Shown here one piece after another: positions 1 to 7,074 of a DNA stretch of 22,049 nucleotides. The stretch spans positions 1 to 22,049 of the forward strand of contig JBIKSI010000047.1 of the NCBI GenBank assembly GCA_044348665.1, written 5' to 3'. Position 1 is the stretch's first letter. Each line of letters starts with the position of its first letter. The DNA comes from M2408 sp044348665 (GTDB taxonomy: Bacteria; Bacteroidota; Bacteroidia; Flavobacteriales_D; Crocinitomicaceae). The notes beneath the pieces were generated by a model, which had not been told where the DNA came from, did no database searches, and worked only from the letters and a program-made list of their open reading frames with translations. The translations under genes and the position numbers were made by a program.

Positions 1-410
1 TAACTTTAAGTACTGTATTTATTGCCTACACAGATGTATCAATTTACACTACTTTTTTAGTTACCGCAGGTTCTTTTGCTGCGATGGCAATTTTAGGTTA
101 TACCACAAAAACAGATTTAACCAAGTTTGGAAGTTTATTGTACATGGTGTTCATCGGGATTTTCATCGCAGGAATTGTGAACATTTTCATGAAAAGCGAA
201 GGAATGTCCTTCTGGATTTCAGTGTTAGGAGTATTTGTTTTTACAGGTTTAACAGCCTACCAAATGCAACAATTGAAATACATTGGAGAAGATCCAAACT
301 TAGGTCAATTGGAAAAACGTAAACTTTCCTTGATTGGTGGTTTGATGTTATACATTCTGTTTATCAACCTATTTTTATCTCTTTTACGATTAATGGGAAA
401 TAGGGAATAA
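1..410 (+). CDS. Bax inhibitor-1/YccA family membrane protein, 3' part
   Basis: The reading frame is already open at the window edge (first complete codon at base 3) and runs to TAA at 408-410, so the N-terminal part lies upstream of the window. About 135 residues are visible. They contain the family's typical stretch T-A-G-S-F-A-A-M followed by GYTTKTDL, then four hydrophobic segments separated by short loops, including a polar loop with EDPNLGQLEKRK before the last segment. BI-1/YccA proteins are multi-spanning inner-membrane proteins; YccA of E. coli interacts with the FtsH protease, and other members act as pH-sensitive calcium leak channels. The role here is not shown by the sequence. 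An internal ATG at 84 is not the real start, because conserved family sequence precedes it. A strong terminator follows 21 bases after the stop. Confidence 0.88.
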   Translation, partial: TLSTVFIAYTDVSIYTTFLVTAGSFAAMAILGYTTKTDLTKFGSLLYMVFIGIFIAGIVNIFMKSEGMSFWISVLGVFVFTGLTAYQMQQLKYIGEDPNLGQLEKRKLSLIGGLMLYILFINLFLSLLRLMGNRE

Positions 411-431
411 GTTTGAACTAATAAAATATTG

Positions 432-463
432 AAAAGCTCATCTATCGTAGATGAGCTTTTTTT
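432..463 (+). terminator. Rho-independent terminator after the BI-1 gene
   Basis: A perfect 13-bp stem (432-444 pairing with 448-460) closes a 3-base loop (TCG) and the 3' arm runs into seven T in a row (457-463). It sits 21 bases after the BI-1 stop codon and before the SOUL gene, so it most likely separates these two transcription units. The A-run on the 5' side means it could also work in the opposite direction, but no minus-strand gene ends here. Confidence 0.9.
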
Positions 464-500
464 GTGATATAATTTTTGCATTAAATAATTTGTTCCTGAT

Positions 501-527
501 TTGAATTGGGTTTTTGTCGATATTTTG
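501..527 (+). promoter_or_regulatory. Possible promoter of the SOUL gene
   Basis: A TTG at 501-503 is followed 17 bases later by TATTTTG (521-527), which resembles the Bacteroidota -7 box TAnnTTTG but is one base short. It lies between the terminator at 432-463 and the SOUL start at 578, where a promoter is expected. The match is imperfect and the call is tentative. Confidence 0.3.
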
Positions 528-577
528 TACATAGATTAAACATTAAAGCACATCACTTGTTCTTCAAGAAAACACTC

Positions 578-1168
578 ATGAATAAATTCCTATGGATTTC
601 AGCGGCAAGTATCTGTTTATTTGCTTTAATAGTTTTAGTTATGTCGTTTTCAAGTAAAGGTACCGAAACACCAGAATACAAAGTGCTGAAAACGATTGAA
701 GAAGTTGAAGTGCGCCTTTACCCACAAATGGTGGTTGCAAAAACAAGTTTAAGTGATGATTCCTTTGATAATAATGGTAGTAATGGCTTTAGAACCATTG
801 CTGGATACATTTTTGGTGGAAACGAAAAAAATGAAAAAATAGCCATGACTTCTCCCGTTGTAATGAATATGGGAGATAGCGCAAGTATGTATTTTGTGAT
901 GCCAAAAAGCTACAAACAAGAGGATTTGCCAAATCCAAGTTCAAAACAAGTAAAAATAACGACTGTAGAACCAAAAACGCTTGCTGTAATTTCTTATGGT
1001 GGTTTTTCTTCCGACAAAAAAATTAAAGAACACATAGAAAAACTAAAAGATATTTTGCAAAAAAATAATCTTTCTACCATTGGTGATTACATGTATATGG
1101 GATATAATGCTCCTTGGGATGTAATCAATCGTAAAAATGAGGTAGCAATTGAAGTGAAATTTGAGTGA
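578..1168 (+). CDS. SOUL-family heme-binding-like protein, membrane-anchored
   Basis: This 196-residue protein has a single hydrophobic segment at about residues 4-24 (an uncleaved anchor or signal peptide) followed by a SOUL domain. Family landmarks are the opening YKVLKTIEEVEVRLYP, the central G-Y-I-F-G-G-N-E-K-N-E-K-I-A-M-T-S-P-V stretch, MYFVMPKSY, and the closing YNAPWDVINRKNEV. SOUL proteins are named for vertebrate heme-binding proteins; in bacteria their function is mostly unknown and heme binding is not assured. The start at 578 places the hydrophobic segment directly at the N-terminus; an in-frame ATG at 506 would add 24 residues of non-signal sequence and would overlap the possible promoter. 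The gene converges on the esterase gene with only ten bases between the stop codons. It looks monocistronic. Confidence 0.85.
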   Translation: MNKFLWISAASICLFALIVLVMSFSSKGTETPEYKVLKTIEEVEVRLYPQMVVAKTSLSDDSFDNNGSNGFRTIAGYIFGGNEKNEKIAMTSPVVMNMGDSASMYFVMPKSYKQEDLPNPSSKQVKITTVEPKTLAVISYGGFSSDKKIKEHIEKLKDILQKNNLSTIGDYMYMGYNAPWDVINRKNEVAIEVKFE

Positions 1169-1178
1169 TAGTCTTTTA

Positions 1179-2861
1179 TTATTGCTTTACAATGCGTGTA
1201 ACTATTTTTTGTCCTGAAAACTCAATGTTTAAAAAATAAGTTCCTGAAATAAAGTCATCTAGATTAATTGTTTCCTCACTTATGCCTTTTCCATTCATTA
1301 TTTCTTTACCAAGTAAATCAAGAATTTTGAATTCAAAACTTTCGTCTATCAAACTAATTTGAATTTCATTTTCGAAAGGATTTGGATAAACTTTAAGTTT
1401 ATGTCCTTCCACCTCTGCAATTGAAGCGCTAAGTTGAAGTATTTGCCTTTCCACAGTATCAGTACAATTGAATTGATTTTGAACAATTAACAAAACTGGA
1501 AACAATCCGTTTTCATTAATTTCAAGCACTGGATTTGCCACTATTGAAGTTCCAAGTTCAAAGAAATTCCAATTATATAGCAAACCAAGATTATTCGCTT
1601 GAAAAGTGAAGCTAGAACCAAGGTTAGAAAAGGAAAATTCAGCATTTGGCGACGGATTAACTGTCACATTGAATTCAACTTCACTCGAAGCTGCATCTCC
1701 ACTTGTAAATTGGCGGTATTTTATACTTCCATTTGAAAACCATTGTACAACAATACTAGTGTCATTTTCTTCCAAAATTTCACCACCGATTACACTCCAA
1801 CAAGTGCGAACTGCTTCCGTTTGACCTTCCAGAAAATATGACTGAACTTGATTTTCACAAACAACTGATTCGCCAACAAGAACTTGCGTTCTCGGTCTTA
1901 AAATGGAATAATAATGTTCATTTACGGCATTAAAAATTGTATCCCAATATGCAGTTGGAGCTTGTCCTTCCCAATATCCATTTGATGTACCGTGTGGTTC
2001 GTGATCTTGTCCCTGAAAAAATAGATTTGTATGTGGAATTCCGTAAAAATCAAGCTGATTCGAAATTGCTCGAGAGCCATGCACTAATGGAGTTGTTGAA
2101 ACGCCAAAAGGATGTCCAACATCAAATGGCACTACACCATCTTCCATGCCGTGCACAAGTAATGCTGGAACAGTTTCATCTGCATCTATAAACGTGGAAT
2201 CCCCCAATGCTCCCCACAAATTTACAATTCCTTTTAGAGTTACTGTGTGATTAAAATTGTTGCCAGAACTATCCAAAAGATTCAAATCTGGAACCAAGTT
2301 TCCATCACCATAAACAACTATTGGAGCTTCCTCTTGATCCAAATAAGCCACATGCAAGGATGCAACTCCACCTGCACTGCTTCCTCCAACAAAAATAGAG
2401 TTGGTATCAATTCCAAAAACACTTGCATATTCTTTTAAATAACGAATTGCTGCTCTTACATCTTGGGTACCTCTGTAAACAGCTCGTTCCGCACTTTCAG
2501 AATCAATGGGATTAAAACCTAAACGATAACCCACGGAAGCAGTGACATAACCTCTTTTCGCAAAACTATCGCAAAGTGCAACCATGTCCTCTGCTTCCTT
2601 ATCTCCCAAAAGAAAACCTCCAGGATGAACCCAAATCATTAACGGCCTTTTGATGTTTTCATCTATAATTGGTTCATAAACATCCATTAAAAGATCTTGA
2701 TTACTATAAGGAACATACCAAACTGCTGCTTCACCGTATTTCAAATTTGCATGCTTATATACATTTTCAAATTGAGGGAAATAGTAACGAGAAGTATCGC
2801 ATTGACTGAAAAGCTGGATGGAGAGCGAAAAACTTAGAATTAAGCTAAAAATGTATTTCAT
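1179..2861 (-). CDS. Secreted alpha/beta hydrolase (carboxylesterase-like) with type IX secretion sorting domain
   Basis: The 560-residue protein starts with a Sec signal peptide (about residues 1-20, ending FSQ). A carboxylesterase/BD-FAE-like alpha/beta-hydrolase domain follows (about 40-320): oxyanion motif HPGGF at 79-83 (usual form HGGGF), nucleophile motif GSSAG at 160-164 with Ser162, a likely acid Asp241 in HGMEDG, and a likely His287 in GQDHEPH. After it comes a region of PKD-like beta-sandwich character (about 325-480) and a C-terminal sorting domain from about 490 beginning KVYPNPFENEIQ, the typical type A signal of the type IX system. The family cleaves ester bonds of small acyl or feruloyl/acetyl-xylan substrates; the actual substrate cannot be read from sequence. 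The protein is predicted to cross the outer membrane and be attached or released outside. It converges with the SOUL gene. Confidence 0.85.
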   Translation of the reverse strand: MKYIFSLILSFSLSIQLFSQCDTSRYYFPQFENVYKHANLKYGEAAVWYVPYSNQDLLMDVYEPIIDENIKRPLMIWVHPGGFLLGDKEAEDMVALCDSFAKRGYVTASVGYRLGFNPIDSESAERAVYRGTQDVRAAIRYLKEYASVFGIDTNSIFVGGSSAGGVASLHVAYLDQEEAPIVVYGDGNLVPDLNLLDSSGNNFNHTVTLKGIVNLWGALGDSTFIDADETVPALLVHGMEDGVVPFDVGHPFGVSTTPLVHGSRAISNQLDFYGIPHTNLFFQGQDHEPHGTSNGYWEGQAPTAYWDTIFNAVNEHYYSILRPRTQVLVGESVVCENQVQSYFLEGQTEAVRTCWSVIGGEILEENDTSIVVQWFSNGSIKYRQFTSGDAASSEVEFNVTVNPSPNAEFSFSNLGSSFTFQANNLGLLYNWNFFELGTSIVANPVLEINENGLFPVLLIVQNQFNCTDTVERQILQLSASIAEVEGHKLKVYPNPFENEIQISLIDESFEFKILDLLGKEIMNGKGISEETINLDDFISGTYFLNIEFSGQKIVTRIVKQ

Positions 2862-2880
2862 TGAAAATTTATTGAGTCGA

Positions 2881-2888
2881 CAAAGGTA
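2881..2888 (-). promoter_or_regulatory. -7 promoter box of the esterase gene
   Basis: On the minus strand the sequence reads TACCTTTG, an exact match to the Bacteroidota -7 box TAnnTTTG, 19 bases before the esterase ATG. No convincing TTG -33 element is visible at the usual spacing. The implied 5' leader is about 15 bases. Confidence 0.5.
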
Positions 2889-2955
2889 AACAACTAAAAA
2901 AATAATTTGTTTATTTTTAGACCAAAAGAAAAAAAAATGAGATCAAAAAATGAAA

Positions 2956-3618
2956 TTATTTTGAATTATCTCTAAATTTTACATTCAAAAATAAGCCTAA
3001 AGATACTCCTATTTCTGTTTTGATACCAGATTGAAAGGCTGGTTTAGCTTGAAATTGAGGAGGAGGATTTGATTTAGATAAATAATTGCCAGAAAAAGTT
3101 CGTTCAAAATAAGATAAATAAAAACTTGGCTTAACAAAGAAACGGATACTACCATTCTCTGTTATTTTATGCAAATATAAAAAGGAAAGATGTCCACCAA
3201 CTTTTTGACCGTTTATATACTTTGTGTAACCAATTTCATCCCCAACTTTACCATTCGTAACAGCTGCAAAATCATAGTAAAGGAAATGTGGTCCTATATT
3301 AAAATAATAATGGCTAGAATTATCAAAATTACCAAATCCAATCATAAAATCAGTTAATAGTCCTTTGTAGAAAAATCGATCATTTTTGTATGGTGTCAAG
3401 TATCCGCCATCATACCTTGTGTTGTAAAGAAAAGAAGCAGCAAATCCATACGAAAAATGCTCTCCCTCAACAAGTAACATACTTCCACTTCTTCTTCCCA
3501 AAAGCTCGTAAGGAATGATTCCAAAAGAAATTTCTTTTTTGCTTTTCGGTTTTTCCTGAGAAAAGAAGTTCAATTTCGGAGAAATAAATAGAATAATAAG
3601 TAGAATAAAGGTTCTCAT
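2956..3618 (-). CDS. Exported protein, probable small outer-membrane beta-barrel, function unknown
   Basis: I do not recognise a specific family. The 220-residue protein starts with a signal peptide (MRTFILLIILFISPKLNFFS, about 20 residues) and continues with alternating short hydrophobic and polar segments rich in Tyr, Phe and Gly (for example HYYFNIGPHFLYYDF and VKPSFYLSYFERTF), the pattern of antiparallel strands of an outer-membrane barrel. The last strand-like segment contains GVSLGLFLNVKF. The gene lies upstream of and in the same orientation as the esterase gene, but 94 bases and a -7 box separate them, so co-regulation is uncertain. It is divergent from the radical SAM gene. A porin-like or lipid A-modification-type barrel are both possible; nothing seen decides this. 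Confidence 0.7.
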   Translation of the reverse strand: MRTFILLIILFISPKLNFFSQEKPKSKKEISFGIIPYELLGRRSGSMLLVEGEHFSYGFAASFLYNTRYDGGYLTPYKNDRFFYKGLLTDFMIGFGNFDNSSHYYFNIGPHFLYYDFAAVTNGKVGDEIGYTKYINGQKVGGHLSFLYLHKITENGSIRFFVKPSFYLSYFERTFSGNYLSKSNPPPQFQAKPAFQSGIKTEIGVSLGLFLNVKFRDNSK

Positions 3619-3639
3619 ATTAATCTAACGAAAATCATC

Positions 3640-3647
3640 TAAATTTG
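3640..3647 (+). promoter_or_regulatory. Candidate -7 box between divergent genes
   Basis: TAAATTTG matches TAnnTTTG on the plus strand, 109 bases before the TTG start of the radical SAM gene. A second, weaker candidate (GAACTTTG, 3733-3740, one mismatch) is only 16 bases before that start and is the better placed of the two. No -33 TTG is visible for either, so neither is firm. Confidence 0.3.
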
Positions 3648-3756
3648 GTTGGATTAGCACTAAATAAGAAATTAAATTATTCTCCATCCAATTTTTAATC
3701 ACTCTTCATGTTCTCATTTCATAAATAAATCCGAACTTTGGAAAAAATAATTCCCT

Positions 3757-5952
3757 TTGAAACAAAAAGTATTTTTCATTACTCCTCCATTTACGCAGTT
3801 AAATACTCCTTATCCAGCGACTGCGTATCTAAAAGGTTTCTTGAACACAAAAAACATAGAATCCTATCAATGTGACTTGGGAATCGAAGTGATTTTAGAA
3901 CTTTTTTCTTCCAAAGGATTAAAAGGAATATTTGACTCCATTGATCTAAATCTGAATGTATCATCAAATAGCAAACGAATAATTAGACTCCAAGATTCTT
4001 ATATTCAATCAATTGACCCAGTAATATCTTTTTTACACGACAGAAATCCAACTTTAGCACATTTAATTTGCGAGCGGAATTTTCTACCCGAAGCATCACG
4101 TTTTCAGCAAATTGAAGATTTAGAATGGGCATTTGGTACAATGGGGATTCGCGACAAAGCCAGACATTTAGCAACCTTGTTTTTAGAAGATATTTCCGAT
4201 TTAATCATTGAATGCATCGACCCGCATTTTGGTTTTAGTCGCTATGCTGAACGTTTGGGAAGATCAGCTTCCTCTTTTTCTGAATTAAATGCCGCCTTAA
4301 ACAACAAAAACACTTACATCGATGACATTCTGATTCAACTTTTAAAAGAAAAAATAGAAGCAGAAAATCCGAGCTTAGTAGCTATTTCAGTGCCTTTTCC
4401 TGGAAATTTGTACAGTGCGTTTAAATGTGGACAATGGATTAAGAAACACCATCCTGAAATAAAAATTTGTTTGGGTGGTGGATATGCAAATACAGAATTA
4501 CGTTCTTTAAAAGACATTCGTGTTTTTGATTTCATAGATTTTATCACCTTGGATGATGGGGAAGCTCCAATTCTAAATCTTCTTGAGTTCCTTGAAGGAA
4601 CTAGAAAAGAGGACGATTTAAAACGTACATTTCTAATAAAAAACCAAGAAGTTTGTTACATCAATAATTCTGAAACTCCAGATTTCAAGCAAAAAGATGT
4701 CGGAACCCCTGATTATTCTAATTTACTGTTAAACAAGTATTTATCAGTGATTGAAATCGCCAATCCAATGCACCGCTTGTGGAATGATGGTCGTTGGAAC
4801 AAATTAACATTGGCACATGGTTGTTACTGGGGAAAATGCACTTTCTGCGATATTTCCTTGGATTACATTCAAACTTATCAAGCTACAACTGCTAAAATAT
4901 TAGTCGATCGTATCGAAGAATTGATTCGAGCAACTGGGAATAATGGCTTTCATTTTGTTGACGAAGCAGCACCTCCAGCATTAATGCGAGATGTCGCTTT
5001 AGAAATTATTCGGCGAAAATTAACAGTTGTTTGGTGGACTAACATTCGTTTTGAAAAAAGTTTTTCGGAGGACTTATGTAAATTGCTATCCTATTCTGGT
5101 TGCATTGCTGTTTCAGGAGGGTTGGAAGTTGCTTCCGATCGTTTACTGCAATTAATTGATAAAGGAGTGACAGTTGCACAAGTAGCAAAAGTGACTGATA
5201 ATTTTACGCAAGCAGGAATTATGGTTCATGCTTATTTGATGTATGGATTTCCAACTCAAACGGCACAAGAAACCATAGATTCACTTGAAATGGTTCGTCA
5301 ATTAATCGAAATTGGCGCAATTCAATCTGGTTTTTGGCATCAATTCGCAATGACAGCGCACAGTCCTGTTGGTCTAAATCCAGAAAAATATGGTGTTATT
5401 CGTACAAATTTGGAGGAAGGAACTTTTGCAAACAACGATTTATTTCACGAAGACCCAAGTGGTTGCGACCATGCAGCATTTAGTGAAGGATTAAAAAAAT
5501 CTCTGTTCAATTACATGCACGGAATTGGATTTGAACTTCCCTTACAACAATGGTTTGATTTTAAAGTTCTACGCACCTTAGTTCCAAAAAATTACATTGA
5601 GAGAGCCATTGATTTTGCTGATCCAATTGAATTAAAAGCACATTCAAAACTTGTTTTTCTTGGAAAAGCTCCCGAAATTTCATTTTTCACTAAAAACAAA
5701 AAGGGGAAAACCTTAAAAATGGCGAATTTGAATTTTAGCTCCAAAAAATCAGAAGAAAGCATTCAGGTTAAAGAAGATTTAGGAAAATGGATTTATGAAA
5801 CCCTCGTTAAAATTGAATGCCGCACAAAACAAACAATTGACTTAGAAGGCGTTCAAAAATCTTTTGAATCAGCTAATTTAGGCGATTTTAATCAGTTTTT
5901 AAATGGTCGTTATTTCGCAGAACTTAGAGATTTAGGTTTGTTGGTGCTTTGA
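3757..5952 (+). CDS. B12-binding-type radical SAM protein, function unknown
   Basis: The 731-residue protein has an N-terminal part opening KVFFITPPFTQLNTPYPA, a Rossmann-like region with SLVAISVPFPGN and CLGGGYANTE (about residues 205-290) that resembles a cobalamin-binding domain, and a radical SAM domain with cluster cysteines at about 356, 361 and 364 (GCYWGKCTFC). After the cluster come WWTNIRFE, GGLEVASDRLL and YLMYGFPTQT, as usual in such enzymes. Radical SAM enzymes reduce S-adenosylmethionine at a [4Fe-4S] cluster to start radical chemistry; B12-type members often methylate unreactive carbon, but no substrate can be named. The cysteine spacing is CX4CX2C, not the common CX3CX2C. The start is TTG: a TAA at 3748-3750 closes the frame just upstream and no ATG lies near the conserved N-terminus. 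It appears to stand alone. No DxHxxG motif for base-off cobalamin was seen. Confidence 0.85.
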   Translation: MKQKVFFITPPFTQLNTPYPATAYLKGFLNTKNIESYQCDLGIEVILELFSSKGLKGIFDSIDLNLNVSSNSKRIIRLQDSYIQSIDPVISFLHDRNPTLAHLICERNFLPEASRFQQIEDLEWAFGTMGIRDKARHLATLFLEDISDLIIECIDPHFGFSRYAERLGRSASSFSELNAALNNKNTYIDDILIQLLKEKIEAENPSLVAISVPFPGNLYSAFKCGQWIKKHHPEIKICLGGGYANTELRSLKDIRVFDFIDFITLDDGEAPILNLLEFLEGTRKEDDLKRTFLIKNQEVCYINNSETPDFKQKDVGTPDYSNLLLNKYLSVIEIANPMHRLWNDGRWNKLTLAHGCYWGKCTFCDISLDYIQTYQATTAKILVDRIEELIRATGNNGFHFVDEAAPPALMRDVALEIIRRKLTVVWWTNIRFEKSFSEDLCKLLSYSGCIAVSGGLEVASDRLLQLIDKGVTVAQVAKVTDNFTQAGIMVHAYLMYGFPTQTAQETIDSLEMVRQLIEIGAIQSGFWHQFAMTAHSPVGLNPEKYGVIRTNLEEGTFANNDLFHEDPSGCDHAAFSEGLKKSLFNYMHGIGFELPLQQWFDFKVLRTLVPKNYIERAIDFADPIELKAHSKLVFLGKAPEISFFTKNKKGKTLKMANLNFSSKKSEESIQVKEDLGKWIYETLVKIECRTKQTIDLEGVQKSFESANLGDFNQFLNGRYFAELRDLGLLVL

Positions 5953-6015
5953 TGTTCTGTTTTCTAAGTCGAATAATTACTTTTCCATTAAATTGTTAAT
6001 TTTCTTTAAAATGTA

Positions 6016-6045
6016 TTGCAGGATTAAAAATTTAAATTAACTTTG
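6016..6045 (+). promoter_or_regulatory. Promoter of the membrane protein/winged-helix operon
   Basis: A TTG at 6016-6018 lies 19 bases before TAACTTTG (6038-6045), an excellent match to the Bacteroidota promoter pattern (TTG, 19-21 bases, TAnnTTTG). The transcription start would be near 6050, giving a leader of about 15 bases before the ATG at 6065. The -7 box overlaps the inverted repeat at 6040-6056. Confidence 0.65.
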
Positions 6046-6056
6046 TAACTCAAAGT
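6040..6056 (+). promoter_or_regulatory. Candidate operator, copy 1
   Basis: A perfect inverted repeat ACTTTG-TAACT-CAAAGT covers the last six bases of the -7 box and the expected transcription start. It continues into ACTTTTA, so the palindrome AAAGTACTTT (6052-6061) overlaps its right half. The same arrangement recurs at 7025-7046. A dimeric repressor bound here would block RNA polymerase. The obvious candidate is the winged-helix protein encoded in the same operon (6701-7006); this link is inferred. Confidence 0.55.
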
Positions 6057-6064
6057 ACTTTTAT

Positions 6065-6700
6065 ATGTCAAAAGAGAAAGAACAATTAGAAGCAATTCAA
6101 GACATTCGTAAAATGATGATGGAATCGTCCAAATTCCTCTCACTAAGTGGTTTCTCAGGAGTTTTCGCTGGAATTTTTGCCTTAGCTGGAGCTTTTTTGG
6201 GAAAAACTCAATTTGATTTATACTTTCAAGGTAAAAACTTATTCTTTGATTTGATGGCAACTGAAGAAAATTTGATTCTTATTATTTTTTCAATTTGCCT
6301 AGTCGTTTTAATTTCTTCAATCCTTGTAGCATTTTTCTTTTCCCGAAACAAGGCAAGAAAAAACGGACAGAAATTATTTGATCAATCGAGCAAGAAGTTA
6401 TTCTTGAATATCGCTATTCCACTTGTTTGTGGAGGAGTTTTCTCTTTAGCCATGCTTTTCTATGGTGGTTATTTTGTCTTTTTGATTGCACCAAGTATGC
6501 TAATATTTTATGGTTTGGCTCTTTTTAATGGAAGTAAATACACGTATCACGACATAAAAATACTTGGGATTTTGGAAATCATTCTTGGCTTCTTGGCTCT
6601 TTTTTACCTAGGAAAAGGACTACTTTTTTGGTCTATCGGATTTGGAGTGCTACATATTATTTATGGTGTTTTGGTATGGTATAAATACGATCGAAAATAA
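6065..6700 (+). CDS. Uncharacterised multi-pass membrane protein, partner of the winged-helix regulator
   Basis: The 211-residue protein begins with a hydrophilic stretch (SKEKEQLEAIQDIRKMMMES), then GFSGVFAGIFALAGAFLG starts a series of about six membrane segments (roughly residues 30-50, 72-98, 115-135, 135-155, 160-180, 182-205) with a short basic loop (RNKARKNGQK) near 100. I know of no assigned function for this type of protein; similar ones occur beside HTH_34 regulators in Bacteroidota. The stop codon abuts the ATG of the regulator gene (TAA then ATG with no gap), so the two are certainly co-transcribed and probably translationally coupled. The start at 6065 is supported by the promoter and operator immediately upstream. 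Possible roles are signal input for the regulator or an envelope function regulated by it; neither is shown. Confidence 0.75.
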   Translation: MSKEKEQLEAIQDIRKMMMESSKFLSLSGFSGVFAGIFALAGAFLGKTQFDLYFQGKNLFFDLMATEENLILIIFSICLVVLISSILVAFFFSRNKARKNGQKLFDQSSKKLFLNIAIPLVCGGVFSLAMLFYGGYFVFLIAPSMLIFYGLALFNGSKYTYHDIKILGILEIILGFLALFYLGKGLLFWSIGFGVLHIIYGVLVWYKYDRK

Positions 6701-7006
6701 ATGGCACAATTTGACAACATACATAAATTAAATAAGGCTTTCGAAAACCGCATTCGACTGGGCATCATGAGTGTTTTGATGGTCAACGACAGCATGGATT
6801 TTAACCGCATGAAAGAACTTTTACAGGCAACTGATGGAAATATTGCCAGTCATATCAATGCGCTAGAAAAGGAAGCTTTCATTCATGTGAAAAAGGAATT
6901 TGTGGGGAAGAAACCTCAAACATCTTATTCGGCCACAAAACTGGGAATCAAAGCCTTTGAAGACCATTTAACGGCATTAGAAGCAATAATAAAAATGAAT
7001 CAATAA
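6701..7006 (+). CDS. Winged-helix transcriptional regulator (HTH_34 type)
   Basis: The 101-residue protein is a single winged-helix domain. Helix 1 contains KAFENRIRLGIMSVLMVND, the next helices include DFNRMKELLQATDGNIASHINALEKEA (the recognition helix with N-I-A-S-H, roughly 47-60), and the wing is HVKKEFVGKKPQTSYSATKLG (about 62-82), followed by a C-terminal helix that probably serves dimerisation. This is the pattern of the HTH_34 family (related to MarR/ArsR-like regulators), which has no separate ligand domain and no cysteine metal site visible here. The gene starts directly after the stop of the membrane protein gene. Two copies of an inverted repeat in the same locus (6040-6056 and 7025-7041) are the natural candidates for its binding sites, implying autoregulation. 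Confidence 0.88.
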   Translation: MAQFDNIHKLNKAFENRIRLGIMSVLMVNDSMDFNRMKELLQATDGNIASHINALEKEAFIHVKKEFVGKKPQTSYSATKLGIKAFEDHLTALEAIIKMNQ

Positions 7007-7024
7007 ACTTTTTTTTGCACATTT

Positions 7025-7046
7025 ACTTTGAAATTCAAAGTACTTT
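7025..7046 (+). promoter_or_regulatory. Candidate operator, copy 2
   Basis: ACTTTG-AAATT-CAAAGT (7025-7041) followed by ACTTTTA repeats the site at 6040-6063: both inverted-repeat arms and the following seven bases are identical, while the five-base spacer differs at two positions. The palindrome AAAGTACTTT lies at 7037-7046. The site falls in the 68-base gap before the third gene of the cluster, and TTACTTTG (7023-7030) is one base from a -7 box, so an internal regulated promoter is possible. No -33 TTG at the usual distance is seen. Confidence 0.55.
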
Positions 7047-7074
7047 TAAAAATAAACAATTAAAATTTATAATT

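Noticed and set aside
506..577. Upstream ATG at 506 as the start of the SOUL protein
   Set aside because: It adds 24 residues before the hydrophobic anchor and overlaps the likely promoter; the ATG at 578 gives a normal N-terminus.
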